Shown: positions 53,703-62,434 of the stretch, in pieces | Layout of the letters: each line of letters starts with the position of its first letter | How positions within the stretch are numbered: position 1 is the stretch's first letter | From: Oscillospiraceae bacterium | GTDB lineage: Bacteria; Bacillota; Clostridia; Oscillospirales; Oscillospiraceae | NCBI GenBank assembly: GCA_015067465.1 | Contig: SVMK01000004.1 | Location: 1 to 62,434 of the forward strand | DNA: 62,434 nt | Direction of reading: 5' to 3' | Program-made: the position numbers and the translations under genes | Notes under the pieces: model-generated | Told to the model about the DNA's origin: nothing | The model's input: the letters and a program-made list of their open reading frames with translations, nothing else | Databases searched by the model: none

Positions 53703-54824
53703 ATGGCAACAGAAAAAAGAGATTACTACGAGGTGCTCGGCCTGACCAAAAGCGCCTCGGACGATGAAATAAAAAAGTCCTACCGCAAGCTGGCAAAGCA
53801 GTATCACCCCGACCTGCATCCCGGCGACAAGGAATGCGAGGAAAAATTCAAGGAGGCCAATGAGGCCTACGAGGTTCTTTCCGATCCGGACAAAAAGGCA
53901 AAATACGACCAGTTCGGCCACGCCGCATTTGACCCCAACAGCGGCTTCGGCGGTGGCGGCGGCTTCGGCGATTTTGGTGATCTGGGCGACATTCTCGGCA
54001 GCATCTTCGGCGGGTTCGGCGGCTTTGGCGGCGGCGGACAGCAGCGCCGCAACGCTCCCCAGCGCGGCGAAAATCTGCGTGTGCGCCTTTCGGTCACCTT
54101 TGAAGAAGCGGCGTTCGGCTGCAGCAAGGACATCACCATCCCCCGCATCGAGGACTGCGAGGAATGCTCCGGCACGGGTGCCGAAAAGGGCACCACACCG
54201 GAATCCTGCTCGGAATGCGGCGGCACCGGCTCGGTGCGCACACAGCAGCGCACCCCCTTCGGCGTCATGTCCTCCACCGCGGCCTGCCGCAAATGCGGCG
54301 GCACGGGAAAAATCATCAAATCCCCCTGCCGCAAATGCAGCGGCAAGGGCAAAGTGCAGCGCCAGCGCACCATCGCCGTCAAAATCCCCGCCGGCATCGA
54401 CGACAACCAGACCATCTCTCTGCGCGGTCAGGGCCATGCGGGCGCAAACGGCGGCCCGAAGGGCGACCTGCTCATCACGGTTTCCGTGAAAGCGCACCCG
54501 CTGTTTGAGCGCGACGGTACAAGCATTCTCTTTGAGATGCCCATCACGTTCGTGCAGGCAACGCTCGGCGCGGAGGTGGAAGTTCCCACGCTCGACGGCA
54601 AGGTGAAATACGCCATTCCCGAAGGCACGCAGACCGGCACCACATTCCGCCTGCGCGGCAAGGGTATCCCCTATCTCAACGGATCTTCCCGCGGCGACCA
54701 GTACGTCACGGTGAATATCGAAACCCCGCGAAATCTGACCAAAGCACAAAAGGAGATTTTGCGCCAATTCGCCGAATCCACCGGCAGCGACGAGGGCATC
54801 AAGACAAAGAGAAGACGCAAATAA
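53703..54824 (+). CDS. dnaJ: Chaperone DnaJ
   Basis: The 373-residue Hsp40 partner of DnaK. The J domain starts RDYYEVLGL and has the HPD triad in YHPDLHPG. A Gly/Phe-rich linker (about 75-115) follows. The zinc domain has the four CxxCxGxG repeats (CEECSGTG, CSECGGTG, CRKCGGTG, CRKCSGKG). The C-terminal substrate domain completes a type I DnaJ. No separate promoter is evident after the hairpin. Confidence 0.97.
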   Translation: MATEKRDYYEVLGLTKSASDDEIKKSYRKLAKQYHPDLHPGDKECEEKFKEANEAYEVLSDPDKKAKYDQFGHAAFDPNSGFGGGGGFGDFGDLGDILGSIFGGFGGFGGGGQQRRNAPQRGENLRVRLSVTFEEAAFGCSKDITIPRIEDCEECSGTGAEKGTTPESCSECGGTGSVRTQQRTPFGVMSSTAACRKCGGTGKIIKSPCRKCSGKGKVQRQRTIAVKIPAGIDDNQTISLRGQGHAGANGGPKGDLLITVSVKAHPLFERDGTSILFEMPITFVQATLGAEVEVPTLDGKVKYAIPEGTQTGTTFRLRGKGIPYLNGSSRGDQYVTVNIETPRNLTKAQKEILRQFAESTGSDEGIKTKRRRK

Positions 54825-54848
54825 CACCCGCCGCAAAAAAGGAGCTTT

Positions 54849-56522
54849 ATGAAACAAAAACTCTTAACCCTGCTTCTCGCACTTTGTCTGGCACTCACCC
54901 CGCTCACCCCGCTCACCCCTGCATTCGCCGCGGAAGCACCCGCACGCGATCTTTCCCGCGAAACGGACATGGCTTCCGGCCTGAAAGCGCTCGGCCTGTT
55001 TCGCGGCGTTTCGGACTATGACTTTGCGCTTGACCGCGCGCCAACGCGCGCCGAAGCGCTGGTGATGCTGCTGCGCCTGCTCGGGTTGGAATCGGAAGCG
55101 CTGCAGGAAAATGCAGCCCACCCCTTCACCGACACCGTATCCTGCCGCTGGGCTGACCCTTACATAGGCTACGCCTACAGTCACGGCATCACTGCCGGAC
55201 TGGACGCCGCCACTTTCGGCGGCGGTGCAGCAGCGGATGCGCGCACATACCTCACCTTCATGCTGCGCGCACTCGGCTACACCGAAGGCCCCGACGGCGA
55301 TTTTCTCTGGAGCGCACCCTACACCCTCGCCAAGGACATCGGTCTGCTGCCCGCACAGCTGCGGCTGAGCAGCTTTCTGCGCGCCGACGCCGTAACGGTT
55401 TCCTACGCTGCGCTGGCCGCTCCCTGCAAGGGCGAGACGCAAACGCTCGGCGAAAAGCTTGTTGCCGACGGCGTCGTTTCCGCCGAATCCTTCTCGGATT
55501 ATTATGATCCCTTCGCTGTGCAAACCGGCACGGTGGATGAAACCGTGGCGGCAAATGTTGCGCGCTTTATGCGTCCTTACGTAACGCGCGGCGGCATTGA
55601 TATCAGCACACTGCCCATCAGCGCGAAAAGCGGCGTATTGCTCATCGGCGACGCCGGATATGAGCAATACGGCTTTTATGCACGCGGCGCGAAAATGTGC
55701 GCCGAGCAAATCGGCGCGGCAGCCGACGCCCTGGCGGGAAAAGCGCGCGTATTCGGCATCGTTGTGCCAAACCGGCTTGGCGCGGTTTTGAGCTATGACG
55801 ACTTTGACCGGCTCTCTTCCTCTTCCAAAAACGAATCGGAAGCGATTGCCTACGCCTACTCCAACATGGGTGAAAACACCCTGTGCGTGGACGCCGTTTC
55901 CAATCTGCGCCTGCACAACGACGAATATATCTTCTTCCGCACCGACCACCACTGGACCGCACTGGGCGCCTACTATGCCTATGAGGCATGGGCCGAAACC
56001 GCAGGGCTGACCCCCGCGAAGCTCGACAGCTTTTCCACGCTGGACATGCCCGGTCATCTCGGTTTGTTTTACGGCATGTGCGGCAACCCCGCCGTAATGA
56101 AGCAAAACCCCGACACCGTGACCGCCTACATCCCGTCCGGCAACTTCTCGGTTGACATCTATGAGTCCGCCACGCCGCGCAGCGGGCAGCTCATTTACGA
56201 TTACACCAACTCCGCATACAAATACGGCGCTTTTATCGGCGGCGATCATCCGCTGACCGCCATCACCAACCATGACATTCCCGACGATTCCGCCTGCGTG
56301 CTGGTAAAGGACTCCTACGGCAACCCCTTCGCCGTTTATCTCGCGCAGCACTACCGCACCGTTTATGTCATCGACTACCGCTACTACAAAAATCTCAGCG
56401 GCTATCGCACGTTCACGCAGTTTGCCGATGAGCTGGGCGTGGACGATTTCATCGTGCTGCTGCCGATGACGCTCTCCCAGAGCGAGGTTACGGCAGGCCA
56501 TCTCTCCCGCTACTGCAAGTAA
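54849..56522 (+). CDS. Secreted SLH-domain protein with C-terminal DHHW (SGNH-like) domain
   Basis: A 557-residue exported protein. The signal peptide (about 1-28) contains LTP three times in a row, encoded by a 9-base tandem repeat. Residues about 40-200 resemble S-layer homology repeats (LGLFRGVSDYDFALDRAPTRAEALVMLLRLLG is seen in pieces such as APTRAEALVMLLRLLG and WADPYIGYAYSHGITAG), which tether proteins to wall polysaccharide. From about 235 on, a DHHW/AlgX-like domain has FFRTDHHWTALGAYYAY and VLVKDSYGNPF with Asp, His and Ser. Such domains are linked to O-acetylation of surface glycans, usually beside an MBOAT gene, which is absent here. It is 24 bases after dnaJ. Confidence 0.8.
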   Translation: MKQKLLTLLLALCLALTPLTPLTPAFAAEAPARDLSRETDMASGLKALGLFRGVSDYDFALDRAPTRAEALVMLLRLLGLESEALQENAAHPFTDTVSCRWADPYIGYAYSHGITAGLDAATFGGGAAADARTYLTFMLRALGYTEGPDGDFLWSAPYTLAKDIGLLPAQLRLSSFLRADAVTVSYAALAAPCKGETQTLGEKLVADGVVSAESFSDYYDPFAVQTGTVDETVAANVARFMRPYVTRGGIDISTLPISAKSGVLLIGDAGYEQYGFYARGAKMCAEQIGAAADALAGKARVFGIVVPNRLGAVLSYDDFDRLSSSSKNESEAIAYAYSNMGENTLCVDAVSNLRLHNDEYIFFRTDHHWTALGAYYAYEAWAETAGLTPAKLDSFSTLDMPGHLGLFYGMCGNPAVMKQNPDTVTAYIPSGNFSVDIYESATPRSGQLIYDYTNSAYKYGAFIGGDHPLTAITNHDIPDDSACVLVKDSYGNPFAVYLAQHYRTVYVIDYRYYKNLSGYRTFTQFADELGVDDFIVLLPMTLSQSEVTAGHLSRYCK

Positions 56523-56541
56523 CCCCCTGATAAATCAAAGC

Positions 56542-56590
56542 AGTCCCGGCGGCGCGCTCAGCAAACGAGCGCACCGCCGGGACTCTTTAT
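56542..56590. terminator. Bidirectional terminator between the SLH-DHHW gene and a radical SAM gene
   Basis: AGTCCCGGCGG and CCGCCGGGACT form an outer stem enclosing CGCGCTC/GAGCGC. TCTTTATATT follows on plus and GCTTTGATTT on minus. Confidence 0.75.
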
Positions 56591-56597
56591 ATTCATT

Positions 56598-57473
56598 TCA
56601 CACACCGGTGCCGTCAAACGCCGGAATCATTTCGTCCGTCGCCGATTCCAGCGACTGGTAAAAGCCGTATCGGATATCGCTGAAGTCCAGATAGTCCGCG
56701 CAGCGGGCGTATTCTTCCGGCAAAACCGTGCGCTGCAGCGCGGGATAGTTCCGCAGTTCCGGCATGGGCGTATACTGACTCATCAGGGAAAACAGAATTC
56801 CGTCCGGCGGGAAATTATCTTCCACAAGGTCAATCACGCGCAGCGTGTTTTCCGCAGCGGCGGGCAAAATCAAGTGGCGGATGAGCACACCGCTGCGCAG
56901 CAAGCCGTCCCCGTCAAGCACAAAAGGCCCCGTCTGGCGGTACATTTCGCGCAGCGCAGCAAGGGCAACCGCGGGATAATCCGGCGCTGCGGAATACTCT
57001 GCCGCCAGCGCCGCGTCGGCATACTTGAAATCCGGCATATACACCTGCACCAGCCCCTCAAGCCGACGCAGCGTTTCCACCGACTCATAGCCGGAGCTGT
57101 TCCACACCACGGGAATATCAAGCGACAGCCCTGCCAGCGCCTCAGCGATCACATCGCTGTAGTGCGTCGGGGTAACGAGGTTAATATTGTGCACGCCGCC
57201 GTCGCGCAGACGCAGAAAAATATCCCGCAGCTTTGCAACGGAAACCGCCTCGCCGGCGACGCCGCGGCTGATATCACGGTTCTGGCAAAATACGCAGCGC
57301 AGATTGCATCCGGCAAAAAACACCGCACCGCTCCCGCGCGTGCCGCTGATGCACGGCTCCTCGCCGTAGTGCGGCGCAGCGCGGCACACCCGCGCGCTTG
57401 CTTCAACGCCGCAAAATCCCGTTTTTTCGCCGCGGTCGATATTGCAATTTCTTGGGCAAAGATTGCAGTTCAC
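56598..57473 (-). CDS. Radical SAM protein, PflA/PflX-like
   Basis: A 291-residue radical SAM enzyme. The N-terminus CNLCPRNCNIDR with CGV is a second cysteine-rich segment typical of the PflX (AmmeMemoRadiSam-like) group. The radical SAM motif is CNLRCVFCQN (Cys-x3-Cys-x2-Cys), followed by NSSGYESVETL. It probably activates a partner or acts on an unknown substrate; no glycyl radical enzyme is next to it. Its ATG overlaps the stop of the glycosyltransferase gene, so the two are coupled. Confidence 0.86.
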   Translation of the reverse strand: MNCNLCPRNCNIDRGEKTGFCGVEASARVCRAAPHYGEEPCISGTRGSGAVFFAGCNLRCVFCQNRDISRGVAGEAVSVAKLRDIFLRLRDGGVHNINLVTPTHYSDVIAEALAGLSLDIPVVWNSSGYESVETLRRLEGLVQVYMPDFKYADAALAAEYSAAPDYPAVALAALREMYRQTGPFVLDGDGLLRSGVLIRHLILPAAAENTLRVIDLVEDNFPPDGILFSLMSQYTPMPELRNYPALQRTVLPEEYARCADYLDFSDIRYGFYQSLESATDEMIPAFDGTGV

Positions 57474-58222
57474 TTCAAAATTTCCTTTTCGATATAAAGC
57501 TCGCCGAGCTGCGGCGCACTTGCCGCTTTGGCGCGGCCGCTCCGAAAGCCGCGCATGGCAAGGTGCAGCATCTTCCGGATGGTATACTTGCTCTCGCCCG
57601 CCATACGGGCGCGGCGGTCGTAATACACGGTTTCCAGCGGCAGGCCGAGCCGCGTGACCAAACCGCGCAGAAACAAATCATCCGTGCCGAAGCAGCTCAG
57701 GCGGCGGATCGCCTCGCGGCTCATCAGGCGGAAATCGGCATGGTCGCTGATCACCTTCGCGCCGCCGAGACGGGCAAGGAAATAAAACCCCTGCGCCGTG
57801 GTGCGCTTAAAAAACGTGTCCGTATCGCGCTTTCTGCGCACGCCGCAAACCACGTCCGCGCCGGCGTGCCATTTTTCCACCATCTCGTCGATGGCTTCTG
57901 TGTCATCCTGCAGGTCGGCATCAATGGTGAGCGCGGCATCCGCGCGCGGCGCGGCGGTCAGCATGCCGGCCATCACCGCATTTTGATGTCCGCGGTTGCG
58001 CGAAAGTCCGATCGCGCAGGCATCGGCATTTTCCGCGCACAGCGTTTCGATCAGCTCCCATGTGCGGTCCGACGAGCCGTCATCCACAAACAAAATCCGG
58101 CTTTCCGCGCCGAGCAGGTTTGCAGCGCACAGCGCACGCAGCTTTTTCAGCAGAATATCCGCGCTTTGCAGCAGCACCGCTTCCTCGTTATAGCAGGGAA
58201 CAACAATATACAAGCAGTTCAT
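57470..58222 (-). CDS. Glycosyltransferase family 2, short polyprenyl-phosphate type
   Basis: A 250-residue GT-A enzyme. It starts LYIVVPCYNEEAVLLQSA, has the nucleotide-binding VDDGSSDRTWELI and the Asp-rich DADLQDDTEAIDEM, and ends shortly after RARMAGESKYTIRKML. The pattern matches DPM1/GtrB-like transferases that load sugars onto undecaprenyl phosphate. Those usually have two C-terminal membrane helices; none are seen here. ATG 58222 follows GAGGAGG; the longer frame to 58330 would cover the promoter region. Confidence 0.85.
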   Translation of the reverse strand: MNCLYIVVPCYNEEAVLLQSADILLKKLRALCAANLLGAESRILFVDDGSSDRTWELIETLCAENADACAIGLSRNRGHQNAVMAGMLTAAPRADAALTIDADLQDDTEAIDEMVEKWHAGADVVCGVRRKRDTDTFFKRTTAQGFYFLARLGGAKVISDHADFRLMSREAIRRLSCFGTDDLFLRGLVTRLGLPLETVYYDRRARMAGESKYTIRKMLHLAMRGFRSGRAKAASAPQLGELYIEKEILK

Positions 58223-58301
58223 CAAACAAACTGCCTCCTCAGCAAAAAATTCCGAACACAGCCGCAAAAACATGCGGTCAGTAAATTGCTCGACGGTCTT
58301 T

Positions 58302-58330
58302 ATTATAGTTGCCGTCGTCGTTTTTTTCAA
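58302..58330 (-). promoter_or_regulatory. Promoter of the glycosyltransferase-radical SAM operon
   Basis: On the minus strand TTGAAA, 17 bp, TATAAT, 80 bases before the start. The 308-bp gap to trmL contains only this and the opposing promoter. Confidence 0.75.
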
Positions 58331-58409
58331 TACATTTGCATTTTCATTCCGGAGAGCGGATAAAATGTTAAAAAAGTTTCAAAAATTGCTAATTTTTAAA
58401 CTTTTACTC

Positions 58410-58438
58410 TTGAATTTGTGTATTCGTCGGAATATAAT
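58410..58438 (+). promoter_or_regulatory. Promoter of trmL-pgk-tpiA-gpmI
   Basis: TTGAAT, 17 bp, TATAAT. The leader of about 85 bases has overlapping inverted repeats such as GGAAC/GTTCC and GGAATG/CATTCC between 58450 and 58490, which may fold. Confidence 0.75.
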
Positions 58439-58530
58439 GCAATGTATGGAACGTTTGGAATGTTCCTCCATACGTTTCCCATTCCGGACTGCATGATATG
58501 CACCCGTTCCAACGGAAGGCTTTCCCCACT

Positions 58531-59016
58531 ATGATCGACATTATTCTGCACGAACCCGAAATCCCCATGAACACCGGCAACATTGCCCGCACCTGTGCCT
58601 GCACCGGAGCACGGCTTCACCTGATCCGTCCGCTGGGCTTCGATATCAGCGACAAGGCCGTGAAGCGCGCCGGGCTGGACTACTGGCAGTTTGTTGATAT
58701 TTCCGTTTACGACAATCTGGACGATTTCTTCGCCCGCTGCGGCGACGATCATCTGTTTCTCGCAACCACAAAAGCCCCGCAAAGCTATGCCGAAGCGCAG
58801 CTGACCGGCGATGTGAAGCTGATGTTTGGCAAGGAAACCGCCGGGCTGCCCGAATGGCTGCGGGACAAATACCGCGACAGATGCATCCGCATCCCCATGA
58901 TCGGGCAGGTACGCAGTTTGAATCTTGCCAACAGCGTTGCCATTCTCTGCTACGAAGCGCTGCGCCAGCAGGGCTTTCCGAATCTGCTGGGCACCGGCAG
59001 CATGCTGGATGACTGA
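58531..59016 (+). CDS. trmL: tRNA (cytidine/uridine-2'-O-)-methyltransferase TrmL
   Basis: A 161-residue SPOUT methyltransferase with a trefoil knot that modifies the wobble base of tRNA-Leu isoacceptors. It opens [20 protein letters not shown], has FGKETAGLP, and ends with the cofactor-binding knot [22 protein letters not shown] 58531 is preferred to 58498 because the extension (MHPFQRK) is not in the family and GGAAGG lies between them. It heads a glycolytic operon. Confidence 0.94.
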   Translation: MIDIILHEPEIPMNTGNIARTCACTGARLHLIRPLGFDISDKAVKRAGLDYWQFVDISVYDNLDDFFARCGDDHLFLATTKAPQSYAEAQLTGDVKLMFGKETAGLPEWLRDKYRDRCIRIPMIGQVRSLNLANSVAILCYEALRQQGFPNLLGTGSMLDD

Positions 59017-59054
59017 TTTTGCATATAACAACATCCACGAAAGGATCAAATGAT

Positions 59055-60257
59055 ATGAATTACAACAAAAAAACCGTCAACGACATCAACCTGAAGGGCA
59101 AGAAGGTTCTTCTCCGCTGCGACTTCAACGTTCCCCAGGACAAGGCCACCGGTGCCATCACCGACGATAAGCGCATTGTTGCTGCGCTGCCCACCATCCG
59201 CTATCTGCTCTCCCAGGGCGCAGCCGTGATCGCCTGCTCCCATCTCGGCAAGCCCAAGGGCGAAGTGAAGCCCGCGCTGAGCCTGGCTCCCGTTGCCGTG
59301 CGCCTGGGCGCGCTGCTCGAGCAGGAGATCATCTTCGCTGCCGACACCATCGGCGAGGATGCCAAGGCCAAGGCCGCAGCTCTCCAGCCCGGTCAGCTTC
59401 TGCTGCTGGAAAACCTCCGCTTTGATGCCCGCGAGGAGAAAAATGATGCCGAATTCGCCAAAGCGCTGGCTGATCTCGCCGGTGCGGACGGCGTTTATGT
59501 TTCCGATGCGTTCGGCACCGTTCACCGTGCCCACGCCTCCACCGCAGGCGTTGCGGCATACCTGCCTGCTGTCAGCGGCATGCTGATCCAGAAAGAGCTC
59601 GAAATCATGGGCGGCGCGCTGGCAAATCCCAAGCGTCCCTTCGTTTCCATCCTCGGCGGCGCCAAGGTCAGCGACAAGATCGGCGTGATCAACAATCTGC
59701 TCGACAAGGCCGACACCATCATCATCGGCGGCGGCATGGCTTACACCTTTATCAAGGCCATGGGCCACGATGTCGGCACCAGCCTGCTGGAGGCTGACAA
59801 GGTTGACTATGCAGCCGAAATGATCAAAAAGGCAGAGGAAAAGGGCGTTAAGCTCCTGCTGCCTGTTGACACCGCAATCCACACCAAGTTTGAAAACACC
59901 ACCAACTTCCTCACTGTGGACACCGACGCGATGCCCGAAGGCTACATGGGTCTGGACATCGGTCCCAAGACCGTCGGCCTGTTCTCCGAGGCCATCAAGG
60001 GCGCCGGCACCGTGGTTTGGAACGGCCCCATGGGCGTGTTTGAATTCCCCGCCTTCGCCGCCGGCACCAACGCCGTGGCCAAGGCAGTTGCCGAATCCGG
60101 CGCAATCACCATCGTCGGCGGCGGCGACAGCGCTGCTGCCGTTGAGCAGCTGGGCTATGCCGACAAGATGACGCATATCTCCACCGGCGGCGGTGCTTCT
60201 CTCGAGTTCCTCGAGGGCAAGGAGCTTCCCGGCGTTGTCTGCCTGCTGGATAAGTAA
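59055..60257 (+). CDS. pgk: Phosphoglycerate kinase
   Basis: The ATP-making step from 1,3-bisphosphoglycerate, 400 residues. Landmarks are [11 protein letters not shown] (the substrate arginine loop), [21 protein letters not shown], the hinge [11 protein letters not shown], and the nucleotide loop [14 protein letters not shown] with [14 protein letters not shown] near the end. ATG 59055 follows AAAGGA. 63 bases separate it from tpiA with no terminator. Confidence 0.97.
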   Translation: MNYNKKTVNDINLKGKKVLLRCDFNVPQDKATGAITDDKRIVAALPTIRYLLSQGAAVIACSHLGKPKGEVKPALSLAPVAVRLGALLEQEIIFAADTIGEDAKAKAAALQPGQLLLLENLRFDAREEKNDAEFAKALADLAGADGVYVSDAFGTVHRAHASTAGVAAYLPAVSGMLIQKELEIMGGALANPKRPFVSILGGAKVSDKIGVINNLLDKADTIIIGGGMAYTFIKAMGHDVGTSLLEADKVDYAAEMIKKAEEKGVKLLLPVDTAIHTKFENTTNFLTVDTDAMPEGYMGLDIGPKTVGLFSEAIKGAGTVVWNGPMGVFEFPAFAAGTNAVAKAVAESGAITIVGGGDSAAAVEQLGYADKMTHISTGGGASLEFLEGKELPGVVCLLDK

Positions 60258-60320
60258 GCGGCAGCATTCTCCCCTCGAACACACCACAAAAAAACAAAAT
60301 TATACGATGAGGAAACAACC

Positions 60321-61103
60321 ATGAACAGAAAGTATCGCAAAACCATCATCGCCGGCAACTGGAAGATGAACAAAACCGCTTCCGAAACCGTTGCTTTTGC
60401 AAACGAGATCAAGCCCCTGCTGCCCAAAACCCGCGCCTGCGAAGCCGTTTTGTGCGTTCCCGCGCTGAACATCACCACCGCGCAGAAAGCGCTCAAGGGC
60501 TGCCGCATCAGCGTTGGCGCACAGACGCTGCACTATGAAAAGAGCGGCGCTTTCACCGGCGAAATCAGCGCAGACATGCTGGATGATCTCGGCGTGAAAT
60601 ATGTCATCATCGGCCACAGCGAGCGCCGCGAATATTACGGCGAAACCGACGCCACCGTGAACCGCAAGGTTCTCGCCGCACTGGCTGCCGGCCTGACGCC
60701 CATCGTTTGCGTAGGCGAATCTCTCGATCAGCGCATGCTCGGCGTGGAAAAAGAGCTGCTGGCCTACCAGCTGATGACCGCCATCTCCGGCGTGAGCGCA
60801 GAAGACATGAAGCGCATCGTGATCGCCTATGAACCTGTTTGGGCCATCGGCACCGGCAAAACCGCCACAAGCGAGCAGGCCCAGGAAGTTTGCGAGCATA
60901 TCCGCGCCTGCATCCGCAAGAAGTATGACGCACGCATCGCACGCGGCGTTTCCATCCTCTACGGCGGCAGCATGAACGTGAAAAACGCAGCCGAGCTGCT
61001 CAAGATGCCCGACATCGACGGCGGTCTGATCGGCGGCGCTTCCCTCAAGCCCGCAGACTTTGCACAGCTGATTGAGATCAGCGCACAGGTGGAAAATGAG
61101 TAA
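60321..61103 (+). CDS. tpiA: Triose-phosphate isomerase
   Basis: Interconverts dihydroxyacetone phosphate and glyceraldehyde 3-phosphate; 260 residues. It has AGNWKMNKT at the start, the catalytic His in GHSERREYYGE, the catalytic Glu in AYEPVWAIGTG and the phosphate loop YGGSMN. Its stop overlaps the start of gpmI by eight bases, so the two are translationally coupled. Confidence 0.97.
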   Translation: MNRKYRKTIIAGNWKMNKTASETVAFANEIKPLLPKTRACEAVLCVPALNITTAQKALKGCRISVGAQTLHYEKSGAFTGEISADMLDDLGVKYVIIGHSERREYYGETDATVNRKVLAALAAGLTPIVCVGESLDQRMLGVEKELLAYQLMTAISGVSAEDMKRIVIAYEPVWAIGTGKTATSEQAQEVCEHIRACIRKKYDARIARGVSILYGGSMNVKNAAELLKMPDIDGGLIGGASLKPADFAQLIEISAQVENE

Positions 61104-62434
61104 GGTACCTTCTGTTCTTCTGATTATGGACGGCTACGGTCTGGCACAGCCTGTTGACACCAACGCCGTTCACGTTGCGGCAACGCCCAATCTGGACGCG
61201 CTGTTTGCCGCCTGTCCCAATACGCAGCTTTCCGCCTCCGGCCTGGATGTCGGCCTGCCCGACGGTCAGATCGGCAACAGCGAAGTGGGCCACACCAACA
61301 TCGGCGCAGGCCGCGTTGTGTTTCAGGATCTGCCCCGCATTTCCCGCGCCATTGAAGACGGCAGCTTTTTTGAAAACGAAGCCTATCTTCAGGCCATTCG
61401 CCGTGCCAAAGGCGCCGGAAAAGCGCTGCATATTCTCGGCCTTTGCTCCGATGGCGGCGTTCACAGCCACCTGAGCCATATCTTCGCCATGCTTGAGCTG
61501 GCAAAGCGCCAGGGACTGAGCGATGTTTATGTCCATTGCTTCCTGGACGGACGCGATGTTCCCCCCAAGAGCGGCCGCGACTTCGTGGCAGCGCTGCGCG
61601 ACAAGTGCGCGGAGATCGGCGTGGGCAAGATCGCAAGCGTGCAGGGCCGATTCTTCGGCATGGATCGCGACAAGCGCTGGGACCGTCTGCAGAAGGGTTA
61701 TGACGCTCTGGTGCGCGGCGCCGGCATTGCGAATGCCGATCCCGTTGCCGCCATTGAAGCCAGCTATGCCAGCGGCGTAACCGACGAGTTTGTTGAGCCC
61801 GTCATCTGCTGCGCAAACGGCTGCATCAGCGACGGCGACAGCGTTGTTTTCATCAACTTCCGCCCCGATCGCGCCCGCGAGATCACCTGGGCGCTCACCG
61901 GCAACCTTCCCGAAGGCGCCGAAATGCAGACCGAAACGCTCAATCTTGCCTTTGTCTGCACCACGCAGTATGACGAAAAGCTCACGCTGCCCGTTGCATT
62001 CCCGCCCGAAGCCATTGAAAACACGCTGGGCGAATTTATCAGTTCGCTCGGCATGCGCCAGCTGCGCATCGCCGAAACCGAGAAATACGCCCATGTGACA
62101 TTTTTCTTCAACGGCGGCGTGGAGCGCGTTTGCGCAGGCGAAGATCGCGTTTTGATCGAATCGCCCAAGCAGTTCCCCACCTATGACCTCATCCCCGAGA
62201 TGAGCGCCCGCGCCGTTACGGACGAATGCGTGAAGCGCATCCTTTCCGGCGAATATGACGTTGTTGTGTGCAACCTTGCCAACTGCGACATGGTCGGCCA
62301 CACCGGCGTGATGGAAGCCGCAGTGAAGGCCGTTGAAACCGTGGACGAATGCGTTGGCCGCATCACGGCAGCGGTGAAGGAAATGGGCGGCATCGCCCTC
62401 ATCACCGCCGACCACGGCAATGCCGACTGTATGC
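61096..62434 (+). CDS. gpmI: Cofactor-independent phosphoglycerate mutase, cut by window edge
   Basis: Converts 3- to 2-phosphoglycerate with two manganese ions. The first 446 codons are present of an expected 510 or so. It starts MSKVPSVLLIMDGYG with Asp12 as metal ligand; the nucleophile Ser62 is in GNSEVGHTN; HLSHIF and FLDGRDVPP follow, then NCDMVGHTG and the final metal motif ITADHGNADCM at the window end. No stop is reached. It begins inside the end of tpiA. Confidence 0.96.
   Translation, partial: MSKVPSVLLIMDGYGLAQPVDTNAVHVAATPNLDALFAACPNTQLSASGLDVGLPDGQIGNSEVGHTNIGAGRVVFQDLPRISRAIEDGSFFENEAYLQAIRRAKGAGKALHILGLCSDGGVHSHLSHIFAMLELAKRQGLSDVYVHCFLDGRDVPPKSGRDFVAALRDKCAEIGVGKIASVQGRFFGMDRDKRWDRLQKGYDALVRGAGIANADPVAAIEASYASGVTDEFVEPVICCANGCISDGDSVVFINFRPDRAREITWALTGNLPEGAEMQTETLNLAFVCTTQYDEKLTLPVAFPPEAIENTLGEFISSLGMRQLRIAETEKYAHVTFFFNGGVERVCAGEDRVLIESPKQFPTYDLIPEMSARAVTDECVKRILSGEYDVVVCNLANCDMVGHTGVMEAAVKAVETVDECVGRITAAVKEMGGIALITADHGNADCM

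Noticed and set aside
53860-54489. A 209-codon frame inside dnaJ
   Set aside because: Out-of-frame shadow of the cysteine-repeat region of DnaJ, rich in Ala/Arg/Ser.

Overview
The window looks like the chromosome of an anaerobic, endospore-forming clostridium (Bacillota, class Clostridia), fairly GC-rich by eye. The signs are a Gram-positive PolC replicase, Spo0A, SpoVT and a YtvI-like sporulation membrane protein, HrcA/CIRCE heat-shock control, a group-A [FeFe] hydrogenase with NuoE/NuoF-like partners, and carbon monoxide dehydrogenase plus acetyl-CoA synthase. I do not name a genus from sequence alone. There is no prophage, insertion sequence, CRISPR array or rRNA operon; gene order is dense and sigma-A type promoters and intrinsic terminators are easy to see.

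Layout. 1-1631: end of polC, then spo0A. 1632-2129: a consensus promoter, a long multi-stem RNA and an intrinsic terminator in front of the polyamine importer potABCD (2130-6108). 6213-7719: small DMT-type transporter and ytvI, minus strand. 7914-10850: ACT-domain protein, homoserine dehydrogenase and aspartokinase. 10942-13046: thymidine kinase and uridine kinase, divergent from purine nucleoside phosphorylase. 13291-18605: first BMP-type nucleoside ABC importer. 19035-23177: three-gene NADH-linked [FeFe] hydrogenase. 23464-28313: cooS-cooC-acsB. 28504-30694: spoVT, a DUF4358-like lipoprotein and a ROK sugar kinase. 30773-36725: guanine-class riboswitch, xpt and a second BMP-type importer, followed by a small anchored protein.

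37489-39625: CIRCE-controlled groES-groEL (minus strand). 39723-41806: lipid kinase and a THUMP-domain RNA methyltransferase (minus). 42053-42139: tRNA-Leu(UAA). 42250-44911: LysR regulator divergent from a MATE exporter. 44989-49796: lipoprotein, HAD phosphatase, MGMT-family protein, M29 aminopeptidase and CCA-adding enzyme. 49948-54824: CIRCE-controlled hrcA-grpE-dnaK-dnaJ. 54849-56522: secreted SLH-DHHW protein. 56598-58222: radical SAM protein and glycosyltransferase (minus). 58531 to the end: trmL-pgk-tpiA-gpmI, with gpmI cut by the window edge.

How the genes fit together. The hydrogenase exchanges electrons between NADH, ferredoxin and H2, and CooS/AcsB (with CooC for nickel) interconvert CO2, CO and acetyl-CoA; together they suggest acetogenic or redox-balancing metabolism, although the corrinoid protein and methyltransferase genes are not here. 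Two complete purine-nucleoside uptake systems sit beside nucleoside cleavage (deoD), base salvage (xpt) and nucleoside kinases (tdk, udk), so the window is rich in nucleoside scavenging. The most unusual element is the structured RNA ahead of potABCD. Next come the riboswitch with duplicated switching strands, a Spo0A receiver domain missing a usual acidic-pocket residue, and the SLH-DHHW fusion.
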